The position numbers and the translations under genes are program-made. Positions 1-7,533 of a stretch of DNA of 64,000 bases are shown piece after piece (position 1 is the first letter of the stretch; each line of letters opens with the position of its first letter). A model generated the notes under the pieces. That model had not been told where the DNA came from and ran no database searches. It saw nothing but the letters and a program-made list of their open reading frames with translations. This DNA comes from Candidatus Obscuribacterales bacterium (GTDB taxonomy: Bacteria; Cyanobacteriota; Vampirovibrionia; Obscuribacterales; Obscuribacteraceae), in assembly GCA_019747875.1 (NCBI GenBank), contig JAIEQI010000095.1, positions 1 through 64,000 on the forward strand. Direction: 5' to 3'.

Positions 1-1
1 C

Positions 2-136
2 CTAAAAAATAGGCAAGAAGCAGCTCTAGGTCCTAAAAAAGATGAGATCGCCAGCAGCATCGTCCCGTCCGCCCATAAGCGCGAAGCGCGTCGCAGCTAT
101 GTATTCGGTGTTTCGCAAGAAGTAGCGTCGCCCTAG
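2..136 (+). CDS. 3' end of an unidentified CDS running in from the left edge
   Basis: One frame is open from the first bases to a TAG at 134-136 and gives about 44 residues, rich in Lys, Arg and Glu, with a C-terminus ending EVASP. I do not recognise it. It lies directly before the repeat array, which fits a gene end followed by intergenic repeats. The short length and missing 5' part make it uncertain; chance openness is possible. Confidence 0.35.
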   Translation, partial: LKNRQEAALGPKKDEIASSIVPSAHKREARRSYVFGVSQEVASP

Positions 137-161
137 CTGTGGCCCATAAGTATGGGGCAGC

Positions 162-178
162 GGACGTCTCGTCCGCGT
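162..178. repeat. Palindromic module A (GCGGACG/CGTCCGC)
   Basis: A 7-bp inverted repeat GCGGACG - TCT - CGTCCGC stands about 40 bp before the 30-bp repeat array. Near-identical hairpins occur at 30629-30645 and, degenerate, at 63545-63562, each close to a copy of the GCCGGC repeat. The flanking text GTATGG is partly shared. It behaves as one half of a composite interspersed element. Confidence 0.7.
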
Positions 179-204
179 TTAGTACGCAAATCGCTTTCAA
201 AAGA

Positions 205-460
205 AATTAGAAGCCGGCAAGATGCCGGCGCTCCCGGAATCGAACCGCAAGATGCCGGCGCTCCCGGAATCGAACCGCAAGATGCCGGCGCTCCCGGAAT
301 CGAACCGCAAGACGCCGGCGCTCCCGGAATCGAACCCCAAGACGCCGGCGCTCCCGGAATCGAACCGCAAGACGCCGGCGCTCCCGGAATCGAACCGCAA
401 GACGCCGGCGCTCCCGGAATCAAACCGAAAGGTGCTGGCGCTGGCCGGATCGAAAGCGCG
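205..460. repeat. Tandem array of a 30-bp GCCGGC palindromic repeat (7 copies plus a degenerate 8th)
   Basis: From 221 to 430 a 30-bp unit beginning GATGCCGGCGCTCCCGG is repeated seven times with only a few changes (GATGCC to GACGCC from unit 4; CCCC in unit 4). A decayed eighth unit follows at 431-460. The array is entered by GAAGCCGGCAAGATGCCGGC, so the first unit has a full GCCGGC - AAGAT - GCCGGC palindrome. Because 30 is a multiple of 3 it opens long frames on both strands, but their peptides are pure repeat products. Single or tandem copies recur at 18841-19056, 30746-30778 and 63609-63645. Confidence 0.9.
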
Positions 461-488
461 AACCGCCTGATAGGTCTTTAAGACGCTG

Positions 489-989
489 CTAGAAGAATAC
501 CTGGGGAATGCTGGTTTGATAGATTGGAATCCTGTCGTCAACATAGATGCGCAAAGGCTTAAGCCTCTGCGTGTCAAAGACAACGACGAATTTACGGGGA
601 CATTTCAGTTTCCATGGTGGCGCAGGCAGTGGCGCGCTTTTTTCAACGGCACTGAGCATAGCCTTATCCATGGCTTTCAGCAAACCAAGCCCTCGCACTG
701 AATAGATACGCAAGGCCGCCACACGCAAAGACTCTTGCGATGAATGCAGGACCCTGGCTTTACTTACTCTGCCTTCTGAATCCAGGTAGAAGCTGATAAC
801 ACCTTTTGCATTATCACGAAAGTGTGGTGGTATCTGGAATGCGGACATCTCCTTGCCAAGCCAATCTTCAGAGATTTTCTGTTCGCACTCCTTAAGATAG
901 GTGTCCCAATCTTTTACTTCAGCAGCTTGCGATTGAAGTGCTGATGAAACAGCCAGCAAAATGAATAAGGAGAGCAAAGTCAGCTTCAT
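489..989 (-). CDS. Secreted protein with a TonB-C/TolA-like domain
   Basis: A 166-residue protein with a clear signal peptide (residues 1-22, hydrophobic core ending SQAA). Residues about 55-120 resemble the C-terminal domain of TonB/TolA proteins: a PPHF start, a beta-strand with FYLDSEGRV, a conserved SS after the strand, then a helix leading to PLPAPP. Such domains bind partner proteins in the periplasm. No membrane anchor or proline-rich spanning region is present, so it is not a complete TonB. Its ATG overlaps the stop of meaB (ATGA), so the two are probably co-translated. The function is unknown and the family assignment is by pattern only. Confidence 0.65.
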   Translation of the reverse strand: MKLTLLSLFILLAVSSALQSQAAEVKDWDTYLKECEQKISEDWLGKEMSAFQIPPHFRDNAKGVISFYLDSEGRVSKARVLHSSQESLRVAALRIYSVRGLGLLKAMDKAMLSAVEKSAPLPAPPWKLKCPRKFVVVFDTQRLKPLRIYVDDRIPIYQTSIPQVFF

Positions 990-1963
990 TTTTTCTGCTC
1001 CACTTCCTTGCTCGAGAATATGTCCTCAATCACGCTTTCGGCAGCGCTATGCGGATCAATTTGATGATCGCACAACCGCAAGAGCAGTCCCTGAACGTGG
1101 GACGAATGTTTCAAGGAAGTCTTCAAATTATTTCTAGCAATATCTGCCACCAGCTCAGACAGCTCCGACTCGAGCTTATGTTTACGCTTTTCTTTGAGCT
1201 GCCCTGAATGATCAAGGAAGTTCTTATGCTTACGGATTGATTCCCAAACGGATCTGGTGCCTTCATTCACCTCGGCGTTGGTGACGTGCACGGGCGGCTT
1301 CCATTCAGCACCTTTAGTGCTTAACTCGAGGCTGGCAATTATTTCTGATGCAGTTTTGTTGGCCCCAGGCATATCGCCTTTGTTCACAACAAAGATATCG
1401 CCGATTTCCATGATGCCTGATTTGATAGCTTGAATATCGTCGCCGGATCCGGGCATGAGCACGAGAACGGTGGTGTCGGCCGTTTGTGCGATCGACAATT
1501 CGGATTGCCCAACTCCGACGGTCTCGATAATTACGATGTCATACCCAGATGCCTCCAACATTCTTGCAGCATCATATGTAGCCAGTGCAGTGCCACCGGC
1601 ATGACCTCGGTTTGCCATGGACCGAATGAAAACATTCTTATCCATGGTATGACCTTGCATTCGGATGCGATCGCCAAGGATAGCGCCTCCGGTAAAGGGA
1701 CTGGAGGGGTCAATGGCAAGGACACCGACCTTCAAGCCATCGGCCCTGATTTCAGCAATTAAGGCATCCACAAGCGTCGATTTACCGACTCCCGGGGAGC
1801 CTGTTATCCCGATAAGGTGGGCCCGACCAAGCTTAGGGAAGAGCTGGCGGACAAGCCAGACCGCATCAGGTCCGCCATCCTCAACAAGACTGATGGCACG
1901 TGCTAGCGCCCGCCTGTCGCCTGCGACAAGGTCCTTAGTTATACTTTCAAGTGTGAACTTCAA
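986..1963 (-). CDS. meaB: MeaB/ArgK-type P-loop GTPase (methylmalonyl-CoA mutase chaperone family)
   Basis: 325 residues, the usual length for the family. The Walker A motif GSPGVGKST lies at about 55-63, followed by DPSSPFTGGAILGDR (the MeaB/ArgK signature that senses nucleotide) and NKGD for guanine recognition at about 195. Members bind adenosylcobalamin-dependent acyl-CoA mutases and protect or reload their cofactor with GTP hydrolysis. No mutase gene is in the window, so the partner must be elsewhere. The downstream TonB-like gene overlaps its stop. Confidence 0.93.
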   Translation of the reverse strand: MKFTLESITKDLVAGDRRALARAISLVEDGGPDAVWLVRQLFPKLGRAHLIGITGSPGVGKSTLVDALIAEIRADGLKVGVLAIDPSSPFTGGAILGDRIRMQGHTMDKNVFIRSMANRGHAGGTALATYDAARMLEASGYDIVIIETVGVGQSELSIAQTADTTVLVLMPGSGDDIQAIKSGIMEIGDIFVVNKGDMPGANKTASEIIASLELSTKGAEWKPPVHVTNAEVNEGTRSVWESIRKHKNFLDHSGQLKEKRKHKLESELSELVADIARNNLKTSLKHSSHVQGLLLRLCDHQIDPHSAAESVIEDIFSSKEVEQKK

Positions 1964-2077
1964 ATGCTTGCTACCGAATGAATTGTGCCAAGATTTTATC
2001 AGGGAGCCTATGCAGGGAACAATTCAATGCGGCTGAAGGTCAACAGGTTCGTGACGACCATTTGCGGGTTTACTAGC

Positions 2078-2593
2078 ATGACGCCTCTAAATTTGAATAA
2101 GCAAACTATGTTTGCATTGCCTTTACTGCTTTCTTTGGTTTTCGTTAGTCCCGCTTTAGCTAGGGGCAATGATTGGACGATCACCGACGGGATGGGAGAA
2201 GAAATACAAGTAAGGAATGGTTTTTTCGGCAAGAAGAGCGCCGTCGTCAAAGATCGCCTTGGCAATGGATTCAAAAAAGAAAAGGGCATATTCGGCGGAA
2301 CAACCACAGAGGCGAGTATTCTCGGAAATGGTTTCAAAAAGAAAAAAGGCATTTTGGGCGGCTCCGACATTTCGGGCAGCACCATATTCGGTGACACGGT
2401 ACAGACCAAAAAAGGAATTTTCGGACGGCGAACAACAACTGTTGATTTAAGCGGCAGCAGCAAACTGATCCAAAGCTTCTTCGGTCCAAAACAACCGGCT
2501 CGACAGCTTCAACCAGTGACACCGTCTCCTGATTTTGCACCTACTCAAAGCTCGGCTGCCTTTGACTCGAGCTTGCCGACAGGTGGAAATTAG
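2078..2593 (+). CDS. Secreted repeat protein (NGF-KK-KGIFG repeats)
   Basis: From the ATG at 2078 this is a 171-residue protein with a signal peptide ending SPALA. A longer frame opens at 1985, but the 2078 start puts the signal peptide at the N-terminus. Residues about 45-125 hold four imperfect repeats of about 21 residues with the core NGFKKKKGILGG or KKGIFGRR alternating with Thr/Ser/Ile-rich segments, likely short beta-hairpins. The C-terminal 45 residues are Pro/Ser/Gln-rich and look disordered. I do not recognise the family. It is divergent from meaB, starting about 115 bp upstream of it. Confidence 0.7.
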   Translation: MTPLNLNKQTMFALPLLLSLVFVSPALARGNDWTITDGMGEEIQVRNGFFGKKSAVVKDRLGNGFKKEKGIFGGTTTEASILGNGFKKKKGILGGSDISGSTIFGDTVQTKKGIFGRRTTTVDLSGSSKLIQSFFGPKQPARQLQPVTPSPDFAPTQSSAAFDSSLPTGGN

Positions 2594-2645
2594 AATTTAA
2601 CGCGCTGGAGCCTTGGGCGTCGTCCTGTAAACTCCGGCGTTATTA

Positions 2646-3116
2646 CTACTTGCCTTTTAGAATCTTTGCCCAGCTGGCAGTATCTTTCTTGCCCGACTCC
2701 AACTTGCCGCCATGCGCTCTTGCTGCCGCTTCCGCTTCGGTAAGCATTATCGCCAATAGGTCGCGGTCGGACTGCGAGGTCTTCAGTTGATGCTGCAATT
2801 CAACGATTGAAGCTTTCAATTCATCAGCTTCTTGGAGTCTCGCTCCTAGCATGCTACTCAATCTTGAAAGCTCTTGATGCAGATACTTATTCTCTTTCGT
2901 TTTATCTGCCAGCAGTTGAGCCTGATTGTCATGCTCAATCTTCATGTCCTCGGCATCTCTAACAACCCGCTCCAGCTCTCGAATTTGTGCGGACAAAGTG
3001 ATATTGCGCTCCTGGGATTGCAAGAGCGCGTCCTGAACCTCGAGAAGCTTCTCTATCAATGAGTTTAGGTCCCATTGACGTCCAGTGAGTGGATTAATTG
3101 TCCTGTTCGCATCCAT
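2646..3116 (-). CDS. Cytoplasmic coiled-coil protein of unknown function
   Basis: 156 residues without a signal peptide or membrane segment. After a short N-terminal segment (NPLTGRQWDLNSLIEKL) nearly the whole chain (about 20-130) is heptad-like and rich in Leu, Glu, Gln and Lys, as expected for a long coiled coil. The C-terminus is basic. The start ATG at 3116 lacks an obvious ribosome-binding site. It could be a scaffold or cell-division-type coiled coil, but nothing identifies a partner. Confidence 0.65.
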   Translation of the reverse strand: MDANRTINPLTGRQWDLNSLIEKLLEVQDALLQSQERNITLSAQIRELERVVRDAEDMKIEHDNQAQLLADKTKENKYLHQELSRLSSMLGARLQEADELKASIVELQHQLKTSQSDRDLLAIMLTEAEAAARAHGGKLESGKKDTASWAKILKGK

Positions 3117-3244
3117 AGTGGTAGTGGTTGAAAGGCTTGTGCGCCTACAAGGTCACCGATTAATATTCCCAGGCAAACGTTGCTAATATCCGATTTATGA
3201 GAAAATAGGGGCCTTTCTTTATCAATTATGGCGGACTCGATTCG

Positions 3245-4414
3245 ATGAAACGGCTAGTAATTAAGGGCGGACTGGTAGTAACACCTGTTGAGGAGCGCTT
3301 TGCCAGTGTGTTTGTGGAGCAAGACCGCATCACTGGACTCGGCGATAGCTGCCAGCCGCAGGATTCAAACGAATCATCAAACGCGAAAGATTTATGCAAG
3401 GAAGATCAAATCATCGATGCCACGAACTGTTACGTGACCCCGGCACTGTTTGATATTCAGGTTAACGGAGCTCCTGAATGTGACTTCTGGACTGATTTGA
3501 GCAAGAGCAAGATTAATGCTTTTAGCGAACGCTTGCTGGCTCACGGTGTCGGAACGATCTTGCCGACATTGATTACCGGCGATATCAAGCGCCTTCAGAC
3601 CAATAGAGATTTTCTAAAATCTCAAATCGGATTGACCTTGTCTCGTCAGTTTTCAGGGGACGACGCCATAGTGCGCATGCCCGGCATTCACTTTGAAGGT
3701 CCGTGCATTTCGCCTGAGAAACCAGGTGTGCATCCGAAAGAGCATTTGCAAGCGTTATCAGTCGATGTATTGAAGAAGCTGGTTGATGAAGACACAAAAC
3801 TTGTGACACTGGCACCAGAACTTGATCCATCAGGCAACGCCCTGAGTTTCCTAGCGGAACATCGAATAGCTGCAGCTCTCGGACATTCGAACGCGACATT
3901 TGAAGAAGCACAGAAAGCATTTCAATCCGGCGTTGGAATGATGACTCACACTTACAATGCACTCCCTGCAATTCATCACAGAAAGCCAGGCGCAGTCACA
4001 GCTGCATTTCTCGATAAACGAGTCACATGTGCTGTGATTCCAGATGGACACCATGTCGATCCAGCAATGGTGGCTTTGCTTACGAGAATGAAAGGCACGG
4101 ATAGAACAATTCTTGTCAGTGACGTTGCTGCCGTGGGAACCAGTCAAGGCGGGCTAGTTGGCTCGTCGATCCTACTTGACGAGGCAGTTCGAAACGTTGT
4201 GAACTGGGGCATAGCCTCATTCAGGGAAGCGATCCAAATGGCAGCTTACAATCCGGCAAAGTACTTCGAATTACAAAATGAAATCGGTGCGTTAGTCCCC
4301 GGAGCTTATGCCGACATCGTGTTATGGGATCGGACTACCCTTGAGATCAAACACGTCATTTTCAATGGCTGCCTGATAGGCTCACGCGGCAAGTCTTCGG
4401 TACTAAGCGCCTGA
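3245..4414 (+). CDS. nagA: N-acetylglucosamine-6-phosphate deacetylase
   Basis: 389 residues, full length for NagA of the amidohydrolase superfamily. It removes acetate from GlcNAc-6-phosphate during amino-sugar or cell-wall recycling in the cytoplasm. Visible landmarks are the metal ligand Glu151 in HFEGP, His213 in LGHSNA, His235 in THTYNA, and the catalytic Asp293 in LVSDVAAVG; QVNG near residue 72 is also typical. No nagB lies next to it, but a ROK-family sugar kinase is 2 kb downstream on the other strand, which suits amino-sugar metabolism. It converges on the ABC1 kinase gene with a 37-bp gap. Confidence 0.92.
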   Translation: MKRLVIKGGLVVTPVEERFASVFVEQDRITGLGDSCQPQDSNESSNAKDLCKEDQIIDATNCYVTPALFDIQVNGAPECDFWTDLSKSKINAFSERLLAHGVGTILPTLITGDIKRLQTNRDFLKSQIGLTLSRQFSGDDAIVRMPGIHFEGPCISPEKPGVHPKEHLQALSVDVLKKLVDEDTKLVTLAPELDPSGNALSFLAEHRIAAALGHSNATFEEAQKAFQSGVGMMTHTYNALPAIHHRKPGAVTAAFLDKRVTCAVIPDGHHVDPAMVALLTRMKGTDRTILVSDVAAVGTSQGGLVGSSILLDEAVRNVVNWGIASFREAIQMAAYNPAKYFELQNEIGALVPGAYADIVLWDRTTLEIKHVIFNGCLIGSRGKSSVLSA

Positions 4415-4451
4415 GCACCACAGCTTTGACAGCTGCCGCGAAGCACCGAAA

Positions 4452-6467
4452 TTAGTGTGGGACTTTTCTTCCATGCTGGTCGTGAATCGCAATGTGAATT
4501 ACCAGGATAAAACCAGCACTGGCCGCTAGCAGAAAACAAATTATTGCAAGCCCCGGATAGCCCCACAGCCTGAAACTAGTTTCTACTCTCATCAGGTTAG
4601 ACGCGCCCATAATTAGCGCAGCCAACACTAAACCAAGAGTTATGCGGTTGGCAATTTTCTGCGCGGCATCTACTAGAATCGCTTCGTCAATTGCATCCAC
4701 CTTCATACGCAAATTGTTGTTCGCAACAAGATCCATGATTTTGTGCACTGTGCCAGGAAGCTTCTCCACAAAATCCTTCGCCTCAACTAGCGCTGCAAAA
4801 ATGTTTCCAACAGAAAAACTGCTTTCCAATCTTTGACGCATTATTCGCGGAGCATTTCTCTTCATCGAATCATTCGGATTGAAATGTGCATCAAGCGTAG
4901 TGCCTACTTGATCGAGATTCAGCAAGGTTTTTCCCAACATGGTCAGCTCTGCCGGGACTTTGATATTGCAGTCGCCTGAGATCTGAGTGACTCCGACAAT
5001 CACTACACCGAGATCCATCTCATGCAAATCCTTTTCCAAATGCCCTTGAATCAAGGATGTGATACGCGCGCGGAATTGTTCTTCATCGAAGTTGTCCTTG
5101 GGTTGACCAATATCGATCGAGATATTGGCGACAGCATCAGCTCTTCCCTCACTTATTGCCAGCAAGAGGAGAAACAACTTGCCTTGCATGTGTGGTGTTA
5201 GGCGCGCCACCATACCAAGATCGATCAAAGCGACTTTATTGTCATTGGTCAGGAAAACATTTCCCGGATGAGGATCTGCGTGGAAGAATCCATCTAGCAA
5301 GATCTGCTTTAGGTATGCCCTGAAAACCTCCTCTGCAAGCGGAGCGCCATCCAAATCCAGGCGTTCAAAATTGGAAATAGCCGTTATCTTTTTGCCGTCC
5401 ACAAAGTCCATTGTCAGAACTCTGGACGTACTGTAATCAGTAATCGGGGCTGGTACCACAATCAGAGGAAACTCCTTCATGTTTTCCTTCAACGTCACCA
5501 GGTTATGAGCCTCCTTGCGATAATCCAACTCGTCCATCAGTGATTTGCGAAGCTCTTCCAACATGACACCGAACTGATACTTCTTACCAGCCGGTGTATG
5601 CTTGTCATAGAAGGAGGCAATGTCAGCGAGGGCTTCCAGATCCTTAATCACAGTCTCACGAATGCCGGGACGCTGAATCTTCACTGCGACATTGCGTCCA
5701 TCTCGCAAAACAGCCTTGTGAATCTGACCGAGCGAAGCTGCTGCCAGGGGCTCCGACTCAAAATGTTGAAACGCTTTCGACATCCGAACTCCGAGTTCCT
5801 CTGTGACAATCTTCTCCACCTCAGCATAAGAAAATGGTGCGCAATCATCTTGCAAGCGTGCTAGCGCCTGCAAATATGCCGGTGGTAGAAAGTCTGCGCG
5901 TGTCGAAAGTAGTTGCCCTATCTTCACGAAGGTCGGACCGAGTTTTTCTAGATCCCGAGCAAAATCCGCAGGTGTTGCCTTTTTTGCTAGCGCGCTCTTT
6001 TCGACTTCAAGAAGTTGAAACTGCCCACGCGGCTCTTCGACATCCGACTTGGTTGTCGCCGGAAGAAGTTTAGAGAGCGCCCCATTTTGATCTTCTGTAC
6101 TTTCAGATGCAACCGCTGGAAGTAAATTCTCGCCTTCTTGTTTTTTTGGAACAACATAACCGTAGCCACCTTGAGGCAGTCTCACAGGCTTCGCAAACTC
6201 GTCGGGTTTTTCGGATGTGTACACACAATTTTCAGGCAGTTCAGCTGCTGTTGGTTTCTTCTGAGCAGTCGGTGCGGCTTTGGTTGGTCCTGCTAAGGGG
6301 TCGAGAATCAGTGGAACGGTTGTGGCCGGAGTCTTGCCTTTGTCTTCTTTGATAAGCATCTCCTCCAGCCCAGCATTCTTTACCATTTCGGAATTTCCGT
6401 ACTTCAAAAGCAATGCAGCAACATCTTTGTATCGCTTCAAATGTTCCGGCTTGAGTGAAATGCCCAT
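4452..6467 (-). CDS. ABC1/AarF (UbiB-type) atypical kinase, membrane anchored
   Basis: 671 residues. The ABC1 core spans about 170-500: the signature KIGQ at 182-185, the Ala-rich AAAS nucleotide loop at 242-245, the lysine in AVKIQRPG at 263, HADPHPGN at 396-403 and the DLG metal motif at 416-418. Two membrane helices close the protein (about 610-660). The N-terminal 165 residues are an extra region of low complexity with Lys, Pro and Ala. Members support isoprenoid quinone biosynthesis; that role is from family knowledge. CGGAG lies 7 nt before the ATG. The two genes upstream on the same strand (ROK kinase, LptD-like) may share its transcript. Confidence 0.9.
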   Translation of the reverse strand: MGISLKPEHLKRYKDVAALLLKYGNSEMVKNAGLEEMLIKEDKGKTPATTVPLILDPLAGPTKAAPTAQKKPTAAELPENCVYTSEKPDEFAKPVRLPQGGYGYVVPKKQEGENLLPAVASESTEDQNGALSKLLPATTKSDVEEPRGQFQLLEVEKSALAKKATPADFARDLEKLGPTFVKIGQLLSTRADFLPPAYLQALARLQDDCAPFSYAEVEKIVTEELGVRMSKAFQHFESEPLAAASLGQIHKAVLRDGRNVAVKIQRPGIRETVIKDLEALADIASFYDKHTPAGKKYQFGVMLEELRKSLMDELDYRKEAHNLVTLKENMKEFPLIVVPAPITDYSTSRVLTMDFVDGKKITAISNFERLDLDGAPLAEEVFRAYLKQILLDGFFHADPHPGNVFLTNDNKVALIDLGMVARLTPHMQGKLFLLLLAISEGRADAVANISIDIGQPKDNFDEEQFRARITSLIQGHLEKDLHEMDLGVVIVGVTQISGDCNIKVPAELTMLGKTLLNLDQVGTTLDAHFNPNDSMKRNAPRIMRQRLESSFSVGNIFAALVEAKDFVEKLPGTVHKIMDLVANNNLRMKVDAIDEAILVDAAQKIANRITLGLVLAALIMGASNLMRVETSFRLWGYPGLAIICFLLAASAGFILVIHIAIHDQHGRKVPH

Positions 6468-6556
6468 ATATAATCTCCGCTTCGGTAAACTGCCACCGAG
6501 TAGACGGAGCGAGAAGGCGCCTGTTCCTAACCACTCACGAAGACTATATTCTGATT

Positions 6557-7531
6557 CTAACCTGCTGCTCCGACCTCTTCGACATCATGCACAGCATCAA
6601 GAACCAGTTGTGCCGCACCGATCAAGCCAGCAGCTTCGCCCAGACAAGCTGGATAAATTTCTAGATTCTCGGAAATAACCGGTATCGTCCAATCTTGCAC
6701 AAGCTCTTTCAACAGTTTCAAATCTACGAATTTGCTCATGCCGCCTGACATTACGAAGCAGTCAGGATCGAGGGTTTGGCACAATGACACCATGCCGAAT
6801 GCCACATGTTGATGGTATAGCTGCATTGCTTTCTTGGCGATCATGTCGCCGGCTTTTGCAGCATCGATAATATCGTTGGTGGTCAGAGAATCCTTTTTCG
6901 CGACAAGAACACTTTTATCTTCGCTCAAGCCTTGCAAGAGATCCCACCCGGTAGAAAGCAGTCCGCGCCCCGAACCATAAGCCTCCCAGCAATCCCAGCG
7001 ATCGCAGGTGCAGAGGCGTTTATTTTCCATGGATATTTTTATGTGACCAATTTCGCCACCGGCAAAATGAGCACCGCGATATAAACGCCCATTCAAGATG
7101 ATACCGCCACCGATACCGGTTCCGAGAGTCACCATAATCACGCAAGTCTTATGCGAAAGTCCAGAAGCATGGCATTCACCATAAGCAGCGGAATTAGCAT
7201 CGTTCTCGACCACTGTACGGAGAGCTGTTTTGTCCTGAATAATGTGCTTGAGCTTGGTACCAGTCCACCCCGGTAAGTTTCCCGTCGAACCGATAATTTC
7301 ACCGCTTTTCGGCTCAACAACTCCGGCTGTAGAAACTCCAACGCCAAGAACCAGCGTTTCTTTTTGAAACTTTTCGACGATATCGAGAAGAGTTTGAATT
7401 ATATTGTCAGGACCTTTCGGCGTGGGCACCCTCATCGGCTCGCCAAGAAGCCTGCTCGAGCTCACCAGCCCGGCAAGAATTTTGGTGCCGCCCAGGTCGA
7501 TACCGATTGCAGGAACTTGTTTTTTTTCCAC
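6557..7531 (-). CDS. ROK-family sugar kinase (glucokinase-like)
   Basis: 324 residues starting at a GTG (7531) just after the TAA of the LptD-like gene. The ATP-binding GIDLGGTK is at 10-17; ENDANSAAYGE carries the catalytic Asp; TLGTGIGGG follows. The ROK zinc site is CTCDRWDCWEAYGSG, keeping the spacing C-x-C-x4-C-x-E although both usual Gly residues are Asp. ROK kinases phosphorylate glucose, N-acetylglucosamine or N-acetylmannosamine; the substrate cannot be read here, though nagA nearby makes an amino sugar attractive. No helix-turn-helix is present, so it is a kinase and not a ROK repressor. Confidence 0.9.
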   Translation of the reverse strand: MEKKQVPAIGIDLGGTKILAGLVSSSRLLGEPMRVPTPKGPDNIIQTLLDIVEKFQKETLVLGVGVSTAGVVEPKSGEIIGSTGNLPGWTGTKLKHIIQDKTALRTVVENDANSAAYGECHASGLSHKTCVIMVTLGTGIGGGIILNGRLYRGAHFAGGEIGHIKISMENKRLCTCDRWDCWEAYGSGRGLLSTGWDLLQGLSEDKSVLVAKKDSLTTNDIIDAAKAGDMIAKKAMQLYHQHVAFGMVSLCQTLDPDCFVMSGGMSKFVDLKLLKELVQDWTIPVISENLEIYPACLGEAAGLIGAAQLVLDAVHDVEEVGAAG

Positions 7532-7533
7532 TA

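Noticed and set aside
221..430. CRISPR-like array of 30-bp repeats
   Set aside because: Units are directly adjacent without variable spacers, and no cas gene is present.
133..583. Overlapping long frames encoding repeats such as GSIPGAPASC, QDAGAPGIEP and RKMPALPESN
   Set aside because: They exist only because a 30-bp repeat keeps every frame open; no ribosome-binding site or non-repeat domain supports translation.
6557..7531. ROK-family repressor (NagC-like)
   Set aside because: No N-terminal helix-turn-helix; the kinase motifs start at residue 10.
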